This document shows, in pieces, positions 23,083 to 34,930 of a DNA stretch of 64,000 nucleotides (positions are counted from its first letter, which is position 1; each line of letters starts with the position of its first letter). The position numbers were made by a program, and so were the translations under genes. Source of the stretch: Rusavskia elegans (lineage: Eukaryota > Ascomycota > Lecanoromycetes > Teloschistales > Teloschistaceae); contig SAUG01000041.1 in the NCBI GenBank assembly GCA_011316305.1, positions 62,001-126,000 of the forward strand, written 5' to 3'. The notes under the pieces were generated by a model that saw only the letters and a list, made by a program, of their open reading frames with translations, made no database searches and had not been told where the DNA came from.

Positions 23083-23957
23083 GGTGAAGGCAGGGGAGAT
23101 GAGATTGATATGTATAGCTAAGCAATGGAGAGTGTCCAGATTGAGTGGGTCAGTGCGTGGAGGAGATTCTTCTCGGCCAGGCCAAGGAGGAGTTGCATAA
23201 AGCAAGAGCAGGGGGAAAGAAGGTTCGTTTCGAATGGGTTGACGAGGTTGGCGGTCGTGGACGCGTGGTGTGGACGTGGTCGAGACATGTTGCGTGCTTT
23301 CTGCTTTCTGCCTTTCCTGCGTGGGTCCAAGCAGCGATAAGCGTTTAGACCGACGCCACGGTAGCACGAGATCTGCTCCCCCACCGTCTGCCATCTCCGA
23401 CACAATGGACGCACCCTCCATCCTGCAACGCCTCAACCCTGGCCGCTCTAACCTTGGCCGAATCGACGTGAGGAATAACAACAACGAGACGATTGATTGG
23501 TGAATGGCCTTCGACCAGCCTTCCATTCGACCTTCTATTTATGGGGGTTTTCCTGCAGCCCCAGAGGCGACCGATAAGCCGGAAATCGGTCTATCATCAC
23601 CTCTCAAGTAAAAACAGTCCATGTGGGATGGACCGAGATATGACACAAAGAAAGGTGAGCGGTTTTATGTTGGACCCCCACCAAGGCACCTTGTCGTCTC
23701 GTTTACTCACGCTGGGAGTTTTGGAGGAAGATGTGTCATGGATAACAATGCCTTTAAGAATTCGAAATTAATTGCCTATGGACCCTTGACCAGCGCCGAT
23801 GCTCAAAAACGTGACCACAATCCTTCCAAACCGCGCGGGATCATGGCTCGTGTCTGCCAGTCCTCTTCCCTCATCATCCTTCGCATTATTATTACCACAT
23901 CCTTATCCGCCATGCCCATCCCCTGCTCCTCCCATGCTCTCCATCGAGTAACACTGC
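23083..23957. promoter_or_regulatory. 5' region of APRT and intergenic
   Basis: Contains the APRT promoter and the 3' flank of the next secreted-protein gene. Short ORFs on both strands conflict and lack domains. No repeat or RNA gene seen. Confidence 0.45.
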
Positions 23958-25075
23958 TCAGATGTGGCCAGGGTCTTGGGGAGCCAGAGTGTATCCATAC
24001 GAGCTGCTAATTGAGTAGTAGTCGCTACCCCGGTATTGCCCGTAGTTGGTGGAATACTTCTTCTCCCATGCCTTGGTGTATAGACTGCAGTAAGTGCCCT
24101 GGGGTTGGTTGTTCTTGCTCAGGAGGTACACGTTGTAGAAGTTGCACGCGTCGTACGTCCCGTCCGCTCGGGGGTGGCGCTTGTTGTATGCTGTGTTGGC
24201 CTGGCAGGCACCCGCGCATTGCCCAGCGTCATACGGGCCTGCGTAGAACTTCTGCCCGATGTAGCTATTGGGCGCGTTGATGGCGCCGCCGAACGCGTCG
24301 GGCCCGGTGAAGCCAGCCTCCGCGTTAGGTGGGTTGTTCTTCGAGTAGCCATTTGAGCCCGCAATCACGACGTGGAAGTCGCGGCGGTATTGACCTTCGT
24401 TCTTCGCCGACTCAGGCGTCACTGGGGAGCCCCAAAGCGTACACTTGATGTTGGTGAACGAAGCCGGATTGGGGCATGCCTCGGCCGGAGCCAGGGTGGG
24501 GTCACGCTCGTAGTAGATGTTGAACGCGCTGCACAGGTTGGCCGCATCGCAGAGTTGCTGGCACTTGATGGTGTCGTATGTCTTGAGCGTGTAGAGGCCC
24601 AAATACGAGTTCAGAGATACCGAGGCCTTCTTGTCCGAGAAGGAGAGCGCGTAGCCTTGAGGAGTTTGGGCAGTCTTGGCAGTATCCTGGAGAAGCAATC
24701 AGTACTTGGCTAGATCAAGTGAGGACTGGATGAACCTACGGAGAAATTGGAAAAGGCCAAGAAATCAGCGTCGGTGTCGACCGGTGGCTTGGGTCCGTAG
24801 CCGTCGGGCTGTGGGGAGCATGGGTCATTGACCCCGCGGGCAGCTAAACTGCGCTTGCCTGGTGTTGACAGTTCTTGCGTGACTTCGGCAGCTGCCTCGG
24901 CTTTGGCGGCGGGCTCGCTGTAGGTGACGGGCTCGCTGACTGCTTCGGGGGCTGGGCCAGTGGCAGCGGGGGCCTCGGCGGTATCGAATTCCTCAAAGTT
25001 GATGAACTGAGGAGATGGTTTGGGAGCAGCATAGGCCAAGCCAGCCAGGGCAGCCACAAGGCATGTTGAACGCAT
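23958..25075 (-). CDS. Secreted protein with two related Cys-rich (PAN/apple-like) modules
   Basis: Exons 25075-24740 and 24686-23958, 354 residues, intron phase 0. It starts with a signal peptide (CLVAALAGLAYA) and then an Ala/Glu/Pro-rich propeptide. A dibasic GKR site follows at about residue 74, typical of Kex2 cleavage. Then come two similar modules, about 125-215 and 230-340. Each has a C.Q.C..A / C.GAC.A core, an FN.Y or FYN.Y segment, a C..Y/C.LW segment and a GQYR..D/S end. Such modules occur in abundant fungal wall-associated secreted proteins. The duplication is my reading. There is no catalytic motif; a structural or carbohydrate-binding role is only a guess. Confidence 0.85.
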
Positions 25076-26814
25076 CTTTGCTTGGGGGTGGGTTGGCCGA
25101 AAGACTGATGGGAGACTGGGAGGTGTTTAGAGTTGAAGCCTCAGAAAGAAAGTGGATATCAGACTTTGAGCAGCTGCAAAGATGAAAGCTTGGTGGGGAT
25201 GGAACATGAGGTGAGAGGAGGACCTCCTTCTTATAGCCATGCATGCCTGGCATATCTCAACCAAGCGCGTCGTTGGAATGTAACCATGGTGACTTGGCGT
25301 AGTATCGTCTCACACTATCGAGATCTGGAAGAATCGCTGGACGCCATGCCGGAGAATCATTGAGACACGCAAGCGTATCCAGACTCCAGAGCGCCTTGTT
25401 GCTTGAACGTTGGCATTCTGGGCCATGGAAGGGCTAGCCGACGACTTGGAAAAGCCAAGAGAGGGATGGCTTGCGTGATGGGCGTCGAGGCAAGGATCTG
25501 AGTTGACGCGATGAGCCCAGAAACCTGGCCGGAGAAGTCGCTTCTGCAAGGCCAATGTGCCTTTCCACGTGGTGGTGTGAGATGAGTTGCGTCCCAATGC
25601 GGACCGAGCTTGTTTGGCGAGATAAAACGCTAGTCCTGCTTTGAGATCCCAGATCCTAGCTAGACTCGTTAAATTACCTGATTGGGACATCTCTGGATGA
25701 ACCGCTTTTCCCTTCAAGTTAGCACCAGGCACAGCACACGGAACAGCCCGTCGATTTGTTTACCAATGCCCAGGGGTTTGGAGAAAGACCCGTCCGGAGA
25801 ACATATCACACGTCGGCTAGGGATTGACACTGCTGATCCCACGGTCCAGCCTTGGAGACCGTAACCCACGTGGTCGAGATCTTGGTCGTGGCCTGAGGCT
25901 GAAGCCAAGACTTTTCAACGGTGTTTTGCCCTGCGGCTGAACTTCACGGCATGCGAGGACATCGTGGTGCGCCACCAATATTCCACTCTTGCAACCGCTC
26001 CTGTAGCGCTTACACTTCAGGCACACCTTCCAATTTGAACCGTGTCTTACGGCGTTGCCGCTTCGCTTGTGTGATCGGATTTTGCGGCCGTCATAAGAGC
26101 GAGGACTACTTCATGCCTGATCCGTTGTCCAGCCGCCTCAGAACGGAAGTGTGATTGATCGTAAATTGTGAATCTGGACATCGTATGAAGGTCAAAACGC
26201 TCTGTATCTTTCGACTTCTCATGGGTATGACGCCTGCTGCGTATCATGTCTTCGTGACCATTGGTGCTATTGCAAGACAGCATCCTCAATTGTGCTGGGC
26301 TCGGTATCACAACCATCCGTTTGGCATGGACCCCGGCCATATGTGATATATGTATGCGGTGTGACAAGAAGATAACACGGCATCGAGACTCCTTTGCCAA
26401 CTGGCCGAGCGTCATCGAATTGAACCACGGACCCGCCAGGGTACCTATGGAGTGGCGATGGCTGTTTCCACGCGAATTGTCCTCCTGACAGCATACCGAA
26501 GAGACTTTCATGGGAAATTCATATGTAACAAAATGACCTGATGACATTTTTGGCGGAGGACTCTTGAAGGAAACAATTTAGGAAACAAACCATAACCTAC
26601 ATGCCGCAGTGTCGATCAAACCTGAGGGAATGCGACGTTCTTCTCACGCTCGGGCAGGGCACTCAATCAGGCTGTCAATCGACGTAACAGCGAATGCCGT
26701 GCTTACCGGAGCAGCTTATACTGCTTGTTGACTTGGCAGGAATGGGACCAAAACCATGAAATGACCTCGTAGCACCAGTGTACGTGCAGTAAACGTTTCT
26801 CGCAATCTTGAGAA
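25076..26814. other. Intergenic, about 1.7 kb
   Basis: ORFs of 140 and 166 codons on the minus strand (25732-25310, 26547-26047) lack any motif, signal peptide or splice partner. The left 200 bp should be the promoter of the secreted-protein gene. No gene supported. Confidence 0.5.
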
Positions 26815-28692
26815 TCATCTCTTCATATCGACTACCCTCCACAAGGCCCTTAAGATAGCAAGTCCACCACTTTGTGTCTCGACTGTCCTGCCTCGTCCTC
26901 GGTCATTGGGATCCCAGCTAGTTCCACGAGAGATGTCCTTGTCATCAGTGTGTTCCTCCGGTGCGGTCGTAATGCCGTCATCCTTATGTTTCCGTAGTTG
27001 CCAGATCTGATCTTCAGGTCGTCTCCAGATCTCGTCTACGGGCACGCCTTCGTTTCTGTAGTCCGTACCCTCGTCTGATGGTAGCTCGAAACCACTTTCT
27101 TGAGTTATGTCATTTTCAGCCGAGTGCCTGTTTCTTCCTCGAATACCCCACCAAGTGCCAAACTCACCCTCCTCATCCCGGGTCATATAGGCGGCGCGCG
27201 CATTATGCCTCAGCCAACGCCCATACTTCTTACAGTTCAGGTGATGCCAGTTGAAAAGATCGTTGTCCGCGATATAGGTCTTGAAATCGCCTTTTAAGCG
27301 CCCGGTCCGTGGAAGCGGATTGCAGAAAAGTGTGAAGTGGTGGAAGAAAATGCCCTTGAAGGTATGCCCATCCTGGCTGCAGGTACCTGTCGAGTCGCAT
27401 GCTTCCTCCATGACGCCGTTTCTTCCTAGCCCTGACCATTGCCAACGCCATGGCGTGCCTCGAGTGTTCCACCCTGTCGCTGCAATGACGTTGTCAATCA
27501 ATCGATGGCCGTCTTCAAGATATGTTTTGAACCCTGTAGCTTCCCACAACCCCCGGAGGCCCGACAGAACAACGCCCTGGTTGTAGGTGTACACTTGCTC
27601 GTCCCTCAGATCGCATTTGCCTGTTCCAGTGCTGCCGTTCTTCCCACCTCTCCATCCTTGGATATGAAAACCATCAATGTATAGCCCTTTCCAATTTGTC
27701 ATCCCGCTCGTTTTCAACCATTGATACGCTTCCACCGCGTTCTCCAGATGCTGCCGATCATGCGCTTTTGCAGGCGGCAAGCCGGTCTCGGGTCGTACGG
27801 GATTTTTGAAGCTGAATGGAGAAGGGTTGGTGTCTCCAGGGAAGTAAAGGTACATGTTGATGCTCGCGGAGATGTACAATTGGTTTGTGATGGCGTTTTT
27901 GTAAGGTGCGAGGTGAGGATTCCAAACCATGCCTCCGCCGCAAAGAGAGCTGTCCCAGCCCTTGGAAGCAAGAACGTAAAATAGCCGAGCGCGATGGGCG
28001 AATTGCGGGATGAATTGGTGGGCGTACCAGACGCTGGAATTGGATTGGGAAGTCTTGAAATTTGGATCGACATCGTCTGGCGAAGCATGATGCAGGTCAG
28101 AATGGAGGTTGATGAATTGAATGCCTTCCAACCAGCCCAGGACTACCCAAAGCATATCATCGTAGGCTTGTGTTCGCAGGCTGAAAGCGTTTTCACCAAA
28201 GTAGAAGGAAGTAATTTGGGTGAAGTAACGATTGATGATGTTCTCCCGCTCTTGGTCGTGCTTAGTAAGGCAATAGTGAGATTTAGCGCAGGACTGCCAT
28301 GTTTCTGTCATTGCGGCCAAGGTTGCAGATACCTGAGTACCCATGACGGCGGCAGTCCAATCAATGGCATCCGGCCATTGACCTTGCCAGATGGTATAGA
28401 AGTGTGATTGCATCACGTCAAGGGCCTGAAGCAAGGCGGTGAATGTATCTGAAGGTTCTGATAAATCGTCAACGGCTACAGCGCCCAGTCCCTGAGTAGG
28501 TTCCTCGGTCAAGATCGACTGCTCGGAGAATTGTGACCGCAAAGGGCTCCTCGGTGGGTACCGGCTGGCTTGTCCGACGAGTTGTTCAAATGACGACGCA
28601 GCGTGGCCGTAAAAGAGCAGTAGAGTTGTGATGCAGAGAAGGGAGAAGCAGCTTCCCAGTAGCAGCTTGGGGCTCCAGGATTGTGTACCCAT
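26815..28692 (-). CDS. GH76 family alpha-1,6-mannanase-like protein
   Basis: Single exon, 625 residues. GH76 enzymes cleave alpha-1,6-mannan; fungal Dfg5/Dcw1 relatives act in cell-wall mannoprotein cross-linking. A hydrophobic stretch at about 9-30 serves as signal anchor or signal peptide. The catalytic Asp-Asp pair is visible in AYDDMLWVVLGWLE, with ALDVMQSHFYTIWQGQWPD before it and GGMVWNPH..YKNAITNQLY and YNQGVVLSGLRGLWEATG after it. There is no obvious C-terminal GPI signal. Instead a charged tail of about 120 residues follows the (alpha/alpha)6 domain, which is unusual for the family and could be cytosolic only if the topology were different. Confidence 0.92.
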   Translation of the reverse strand: MGTQSWSPKLLLGSCFSLLCITTLLLFYGHAASSFEQLVGQASRYPPRSPLRSQFSEQSILTEEPTQGLGAVAVDDLSEPSDTFTALLQALDVMQSHFYTIWQGQWPDAIDWTAAVMGTQVSATLAAMTETWQSCAKSHYCLTKHDQERENIINRYFTQITSFYFGENAFSLRTQAYDDMLWVVLGWLEGIQFINLHSDLHHASPDDVDPNFKTSQSNSSVWYAHQFIPQFAHRARLFYVLASKGWDSSLCGGGMVWNPHLAPYKNAITNQLYISASINMYLYFPGDTNPSPFSFKNPVRPETGLPPAKAHDRQHLENAVEAYQWLKTSGMTNWKGLYIDGFHIQGWRGGKNGSTGTGKCDLRDEQVYTYNQGVVLSGLRGLWEATGFKTYLEDGHRLIDNVIAATGWNTRGTPWRWQWSGLGRNGVMEEACDSTGTCSQDGHTFKGIFFHHFTLFCNPLPRTGRLKGDFKTYIADNDLFNWHHLNCKKYGRWLRHNARAAYMTRDEEGEFGTWWGIRGRNRHSAENDITQESGFELPSDEGTDYRNEGVPVDEIWRRPEDQIWQLRKHKDDGITTAPEEHTDDKDISRGTSWDPNDRGRGRTVETQSGGLAILRALWRVVDMKR

Positions 28693-29353
28693 GGTGGCGG
28701 CGGTGGTGTTGATATACGAAGGGAAGAAGTTGGAAATGCTGCCAGCAGCAGAGGGACATCGGATTTCACATATCGAGCTCCAACATGCTCACACTCGTAC
28801 CACAATCGCGGTCAAACAGCTGCCGTTACTGCACAAATTGATGTGTGATTGTATGTAGACGCAGGAACGCGAAGAAAGCGCATGACGCAAGCGAAAAGCG
28901 GATACGAGTAAAGCGCTCCATCGAATCGTGGGGCTTGGCAGCTGGCCCTCACTTCAAATAGAGGATTTACAATATACAGACCACAATCCTTATTCTGATC
29001 CTTTCTCAACCGTCGATTGAATGAGAGGGCTTGAACTAGAAGACAAGTGGAATATGCTTGAAGTCGATCAGATGATCAGTCAGGAGACATGGCACGTATA
29101 GATGCATCTTTCTAAGAGAGCGTCATCGATGGACCTACGTCATCGAGCACGTCGTGCTCTAATAGTACCGAGATAGACGAGATACTTCGACCGGAAGTTC
29201 TCCATACTCGAACTCCCAACCCCAATGATACGATCATACTCGAATCTGATCCACCGACAAACGAGGTTACTAAAGAGAGCACCTCATTGCCTCCCAATAA
29301 TCTCGTACCGTGCATCCAGACACCTAAGCTACTCCCACCCTTACCAGACCAAG
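28693..29353. promoter_or_regulatory. Divergent intergenic between GH76 and RidA genes
   Basis: The two flanking genes point away from each other, so this about 660-bp stretch holds both promoters. I see no repeat, RNA gene or clear regulatory motif. Confidence 0.6.
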
Positions 29354-29923
29354 ATGTCAGAGCTCCAAGCCATCCAGACAAAAGATGCTTGCCCAGGTAA
29401 GTGTCTCACACGGTAGCCAAACGGACTTACGATACTAACAACAGCTCTCACAGTCGCAGGACCATACGTACTGACCTCCCTCGCCCCCTCATGCACCACA
29501 CCACACCACACCCACTGATCTAAACCTTTCTCCCAGTCCCAAGCCATTCTCACCCCGCACGCCCTCTATATATCCGGTCAACTCCCCGCCCTCGCCTCAG
29601 GCGAACTTCCCTCCGGCTCAATGGCCTACAAAACCTCCCTCTGCATCGCAAACCTCAAAGCCATCCTCGCCGCGGCCGGCTCCGACATCAGCCGCGTCAT
29701 TAAAACCACCGTCTTCCTTACCGACATGAAGAACTTCACCGAGGTGAACGGGGAGTATGAGAAGCACTTTGGAGTGAATGGGGCGCCGAAGCCGGCGAGG
29801 AGCTGTGTGGCCGTTCATCAGTTGCCCAAGGGGGTGGAGGTGGAGATTGAGTGTGTTGCGTTGCCCGGGGGCGGAGCAGCGGGGCATAGTGAGGAGGAGA
29901 TTGAGAGGAGGGTTGCGGGATGA
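29354..29923 (+). CDS. RidA/YjgF/YER057c family imine deaminase
   Basis: Exons 29354-29396, 29445-29467 and 29537-29923, 150 residues. Exon 2 is only 23 nt. RidA proteins hydrolyse reactive enamine/imine intermediates made by PLP enzymes and are cytosolic or mitochondrial trimers. Family signatures: AGPYSQA, where the split falls right after the Tyr codon; LYISGQLP; KTSLCIANLKAILAAAGS; VIKTTVFLTDM; and PARSCVAVHQLPKGVEVEIE, including the conserved Arg that holds the substrate carboxylate. Intron 1 (48 nt) has an ACTAAC branch point; intron 2 is 69 nt. The C-terminal tail after VALPGG (about 18 residues, Glu-rich) is longer than usual. Confidence 0.93.
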
Positions 29924-30901
29924 CGGGGAGGATCAACGGAAAAAGCATTCTCGTCAGAACAAGAATAAATTGCAATGAGGGGTTATAACAGCCGGTACCT
30001 CGATAAGGGATATCGTCCTAACGATTGCACAGATGTTGCCGTACAGCTGCTCTGTTGACCCGTAACGTCACGTTCAATAGTACAATAGACTTGTAGTGAC
30101 TTGGATCTACAACATGAGCGCCAGATGTGTGGGTTGCTGTGCCCACATTGCAATCTATTCTTGTTCTGGCATTGAGGAAGCTGAGCGGCCCGGTTCGAAA
30201 CTGGTGGGTTTCCTCGACATGGCTTATGAGAATCAGTGCTATCGCGGGCTTGTCTCTTCTTTAGAACTAAGTCTACGCTAGGCATGGGCGTAATATACAC
30301 CTCGAACACAAGGCTTAACAACTTAAACCTTAGTTCGTCCGCTTCTCTCCTTTGCTGCGGACGACGACTGCGAATGGCAACAAATCACATTTCAGGGACA
30401 TGATGGAGCACTGAGATTCTCAGACCGTCTTCAGGTCGATCCACAACGCTGACGACCGGGCCAAAACTTTGAAGGTGAGATTCTTTATTAATAGGGCATG
30501 TCTCTGCTTGCCAATTTGTATCTATACACATGTTTTTCCCACAGGAACAATCGAAGCATGGCTCGCTGAAGCTCACGGGTTGGGAGTCTGTTCAACAGAG
30601 GATTCCTTCTCCCGAGGAAAATAGCCCTCATCTAAACCCAAAAAGCTTTCAGGAGTGGATTGTCCGAACCGAACCAATCTTGGAGTCTGATCACCCGGGC
30701 ACCTGGCTCAGGTACATAACTATGTCTGTATTGATACATCCGAATCGCTTCGTTCAAGGCTGTAAGGAACATTTCAAAATCAGCCACTAGAAGAAAAACG
30801 AGTGTGATGGTTGGGAGGAGATAGATTCATACCTTGCAAAGACATCGGCTTCCTCGGTTGCAGAATGTAGGCACCAGGAGACTCGGGCTTCTCCTGTTCG
30901 A
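29924..30901. other. Intergenic, about 1 kb
   Basis: Only short ORFs without motifs. One GGTACCTCGAT word occurs at 29995. No tRNA-like cloverleaf found at the GGTTCGAAAC near 30190. Nothing else seen. Confidence 0.5.
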
Positions 30902-31349
30902 CTATCTGGAGTTCGGGAGGAACTCTGCTGCCTGATATTCTTTAGCGATTGTGGACACGGATAACAATGACCGAATACCCTTCGGGATCTCCCATATCAT
31001 TGCTGTGTCTTCTGCTGAGTAGATCCATGAGCTGCTGTGGTAGTGACCAAACAGGATGTAGGCGAATTTTAAATCTTTGTTCCAAAGAGGTGCGCCTTGA
31101 GCGACTGCTTGACATGAGCGTGGTCGATCTTTTCCCAAGGCCAGGAGGCTCACCTGCAGCGTCCCATCCATCGTCCTGACAATTGTAATTGGGGTCGACT
31201 AAGCCTTTTCTGACAACCGCAGCATTCATGCGGTATCCATTCCGGCGGGCACTCGTTACAAAGCGGTTTGGGTACGGGGTGAAGTGTATCAGGTCCTTAG
31301 GAGCATGGGAAAATAATTCGCGTTTGAGCGGGCTTGTGAGGGCGGTCAT
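30902..31349 (-). CDS. Hypothetical protein, two exons
   Basis: Exons 31349-31154 and 31104-30902, 132 residues. The 49-nt intron has donor GTGAGC and acceptor CAG and joins two ORFs in different frames with phase kept. The second exon contains a coding-looking FAYILFGHYHSSSWIYS and MIWEIPKG. I recognise no family and no signal peptide. It could also be a relic; it lies in a region with decayed coding on both sides. Confidence 0.4.
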
Positions 31350-31915
31350 ATTATGTATAGTGGTGGATCTTGGATATCATGCATTATCAGAGCAAGTTAC
31401 ATAACCTGATTTTGAACTTCAATCCGTTGAGTAGGTCGGAAAAAGACGGAAACTCGCTCCTTAGGTCCCAAGCTTTTTATAAACTGTTAGATCACGTGCG
31501 AGGAAGTTCGTTGCGGTGGAACTTGCTATACAGCTGCAATTGCAACTACAAGACAACGCTCGACGAGGAGTAGATTTATAACTTGGCACAGGACTTGGTA
31601 CTTGGGGACTGGTTTGGTGGTTGCTGTGGCCCACATTGCGATCGAATTTTTACACAACGAGATAGGATACACAACTGCCCAGAACGCAACAATAACGCCA
31701 CCTGCAAAATCATGGAGTCATCCTCAACCGCCATAACGATAGTGTGTGAAGATTTCTGTAAGCGAAGCATTCAAGAGAATTTCTTATCCAGGGGGAAGGA
31801 AACTCTGAGGCCACCACCACGAACCACAGAAGCCACGCTCCGCGTCAATACCACGCGCTAAGCATGCGTTTATGACTTGCAAGATTGCTTCTCATATGCA
31901 AAGCCCACGGCATAC

Positions 31916-32480
31916 TCACAGTGTCCGTTGCACTATCCACAAGCGCACAGCTGCCCAACTTCCTTCGTGTTGACGCATCACCTCGCCGTGATCGAGCGAA
32001 GGAGATTGCGTGTCGTACGATTTGGGGAGGACGGTGCAGTCTTTGACTATGCCGAACGTGCCTTGGTGTATATTGTCATAGTCTATGTAGGCGATATGAA
32101 GAACTTTGGGGATACGGGCCGATCAGGGGTAATTGGTTGAGGCGGCCCAGATCAAAGGAGGTTTCAAGTTCGAAATGAAGTATCTCACGATGCGTGGATT
32201 TTGAGACGAATTGCGGGCATTGCTTTGTGGGAGGCATGAAACCGAGGGTTTCCGGTTTGCTGCGTATCGATGGTGGTAGGGATGAGGTGCAGGATGAATG
32301 TTAGATGACGTTGAAGAAGGTTTCGAATAGAGTTGGTGCCGCCATGAATCCGTATCTCCTTTGGCATCGTATGCAAGTAGCCTTTCGTTGCCTCGGAGCT
32401 TTCCATCATCGCGTATCGAATCGGCGGCGACCCTGGAAACCGAACATCCCCTTTGTAATTGACAGTGACACAAAACGTCA
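31916..32480 (-). pseudogene. Possible decayed coding segment
   Basis: Three minus-strand frames each give stretches that look like protein: CVTVNYKGDVRFPGSPPIRY at about 32480-32420, SFDLGRLNQLPLIGPYP at about 32155-32110, and VLHIAYIDYDNIHQGTFGIV at about 32107-32045. They follow one another in order but change frame without usable introns, which suggests a gene broken by frameshifts. The family is unknown. The call is weak. Confidence 0.25.
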
Positions 32481-32536
32481 ATGTGGAGCCATTTCTTCCT
32501 CAATGGTCCATACAACCTGACTGGCAGCCGTTGATA

Positions 32537-33004
32537 TCAACGCGCTAGTCTGTGCTGGGTCTTTGACACAAATGCCCTTCGTATAGCGGCCAAGAAGCGA
32601 CATATGGGTCCACGACGTTTCTCTTGGGGACGATCATGCAAGTCGGGGCCCTCCTGCCTGAGGGCTGGGTGCTGCTCTAGTCGCGGATTGAAAGATGCTT
32701 TCTTCGGAGATGAGTCGGGCGTCGAATTCGAGTAGGTTCTGTCCAGGGACACCATGCTGTGTAACGTCAAGGAGATGGTGGAGGGAAAGGTGAGTTGGTT
32801 GGTTGCGGTGGTATCATCATTCGCATGGTACCCCTTGGTTTCTTTCTCTGATTGAATTGGCTGTGGTGGTGCCTTTGTTGCAGGATTTCCATCGAGCTCG
32901 GTCCTAACTTGGCTGGCGAAGTTGGGGATGATGGCGGATTGGGCTTTGTAGCTGCGAAGCCAGGCGGGTGGTGTTGAGTCCATTGGTAGTATTGCAACTG
33001 ACAT
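32537..33004 (-). CDS. Hypothetical ORF, 155 residues
   Basis: ATG 33004 starts an uninterrupted ORF of low complexity (Pro, Ser, Thr, Gln rich) with a basic C-terminus. It shows no domain, signal peptide or membrane span. It may be the 5' exon of the decayed segment below it, or not a gene. Confidence 0.25.
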   Translation of the reverse strand: MSVAILPMDSTPPAWLRSYKAQSAIIPNFASQVRTELDGNPATKAPPQPIQSEKETKGYHANDDTTATNQLTFPSTISLTLHSMVSLDRTYSNSTPDSSPKKASFNPRLEQHPALRQEGPDLHDRPQEKRRGPICRFLAAIRRAFVSKTQHRLAR

Positions 33005-33826
33005 CGAATTGAAGATTCTCAGCAGGGTTCGCTCCTGAAAAAGATTTGTTGCTTAGAAAAAAAGGGGGGACCCCTTGCTTATGAGGGCGTCATGTTGTGC
33101 ATCAAGGGGTGGAGAAAGAAGCACTACTCTACCACATCGAGGCTTCAAGAGCATCAATATCGGACATTCTTTAGTCGACTGCAGTGACTTGACCAATGAA
33201 GGGCGATACTTTCCCAGTGCTAGGGATCTTGGGATCTGAGCGTCGGCTGCTGGCATCCTCCTCTCGAGATCCATCCCCAGCGACTGGTACCGCACAGGTG
33301 ATTTTGCAGTAACCTTACGCCGTTCCATGCACGACCGGCACTCGAAAATAGCAATGAGGGTAAACTAGCTTCTTTAGGCGCCCCAAACCAGCAGGACGGA
33401 TATGCGCCCGTATCAGATCCCATCAGATCCTCGCTTCGGTTCCAGCTCCTGCGCAAAGCAGCTTGACGTGTCTACTGCGGAGCTTTGACTAATCGTAATG
33501 CAGCTTGCATGGTGACTGGTCTGCCTTCCTACCCAAACGACAAGTCAACAATCAATACGGACAGCAACGAGAGGCCTACAACGGTCTGTACCTCGATCCA
33601 GGATATCGTTTCGACGGTTACTCGAACGCCACCGTGTAGTCGCTACCTTGAACAAGCGCGTATGTATGTACACTAATGCCATGGTAGACTCATGCATTGG
33701 TATAGAGTCCACATTTGTCCGAACGATTTTCGACGCAAAGAGACTGTTACCGCATGGCTGTTGTCATCAGTAGAATGCTGCCTGACCGAAGGCCAGACAC
33801 GACCCGTATGGTTCGGAGATGGTCGT
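33005..33826. other. Intergenic
   Basis: No supported gene. It contains TACCTCGATCC at 33590 and short conflicting ORFs. Confidence 0.45.
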
Positions 33827-34930
33827 CTATCCCAAGACGATAATCTTCTTCTGAGGTCTCGCCTGAGCCCAGGCATCGATATATACTTTCCCTACTCCAA
33901 GTCGATAGGCAACCCCGTGTTTCCACTCCACAAGCATGATGTTGTAAAGACACCAAGGTTTCGTCAGATCGAACCTCCGCGGATCACAATCGCCAACTTT
34001 AGATATCTTAACGGCCGGCCGGTCTGGGAAATACGATCTCTCCAAGGTGACATCCTCGTTATCATCCAACAAGTCTGGGTTGCCCTTGCCCCTGGTTTCC
34101 TGCTCGAAAATCTTTGTCCGAGATATCGTCACGATCTGGTAGTCAGCATCGTTGCTCAACTGCGCGGTAATTTCTCCGGGGACCATGACGTAACCGGCTA
34201 TATACTTGTCCGTGTCACGCAAAGGCAGGGGACACACAATATGTTTCTCTTCTGTGCATCGCTGCTTATAAATTGCCATGGTCCAGAAATGATCCAAGCC
34301 AATGTCAAAAGCGTTTACATTCTCACGCTCGGTCTCAACCTCGAAGACTAAATGGTTGGTGCCAGCTCTCAGATTTGGTCCCAGTATCATCTCTTCCTCA
34401 GGTGCGGTGGGGTGAAAGAAGTATTTGGCCTTGTCGGGAATCTCCTTATAGTAAGGCGCGTGGTTTTCTATGCCTCCTCTCCATTGCATACGATATGACA
34501 ATCGCTTGTGGACATCTCTATTGGCACCCTTAGGGTAACGGAAATCCTTGCCTGAAAACCGTTCCTCGTCTTCGCCTTCAACCCATTCGATCCGCGAGAG
34601 GTTTTCTTCGACATTGCAAGTGATCTTTCCGACCCAGCCAGCCCAGCTCCAGCTCGCCCAGCTCCAGCTCGGAAACATTGGGATACCAGTAACTGTGTCA
34701 TGTCGTCTTGTACACGGGCCTGCGGGCTGCCATAAAAGCTGCGAGTCGAGTTGGACCGCGGTAAGCCAAAGACAAAATCGCTCCGAAACAAGGGACGGAA
34801 GAGGGTTTCAATGCCTCGAAACGCATTCAGGATATCGGATTCAAATGTGAGGTGTCGCGAAGTGTATGATTCGACTACCCTACGATAGGAAACGATGTTG
34901 ACAGTCTGTGAAGACGGTATCATATTGGCT
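33827..34930 (-). pseudogene. HET-domain protein gene, 5'-truncated and frameshifted
   Basis: The order of motifs is that of the region after the HET domain: VESYTSRHLTFESDILNAF, then FVFGLPRS in one frame. LLWQPAGP, FPSWSWASWSWAGWVG, YNIMLVEWKHGVAYRLGVGK and a final KKIIVLG follow in another frame. The frame changes near 34745-34765 with no room for an intron. The N-terminal HET domain itself is missing: upstream of about 34930 the similarity stops. A 15-bp tandem duplication has also doubled the SWSWA motif. HET proteins trigger heterokaryon incompatibility cell death and decay quickly in fungal genomes. A sequencing error could mimic the frameshift but not the lost domain. Confidence 0.75.

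Noticed and set aside
23083..23526. N-terminal extension of the APRT frame
   Set aside because: Open by chance; no similarity to APRT, and ATG 23082 gives a normal-sized enzyme.
25310..26547. 140- and 166-codon minus-strand ORFs
   Set aside because: No motif, signal peptide, paralogue or intron support.
30180..30210. GGTTCGAAAC as a tRNA T arm
   Set aside because: No matching acceptor or anticodon stems within 80 bp.
33692..34351. 219-codon ORF on the plus strand
   Set aside because: It is antisense to the HET relic, which shows clear family motifs on the minus strand.
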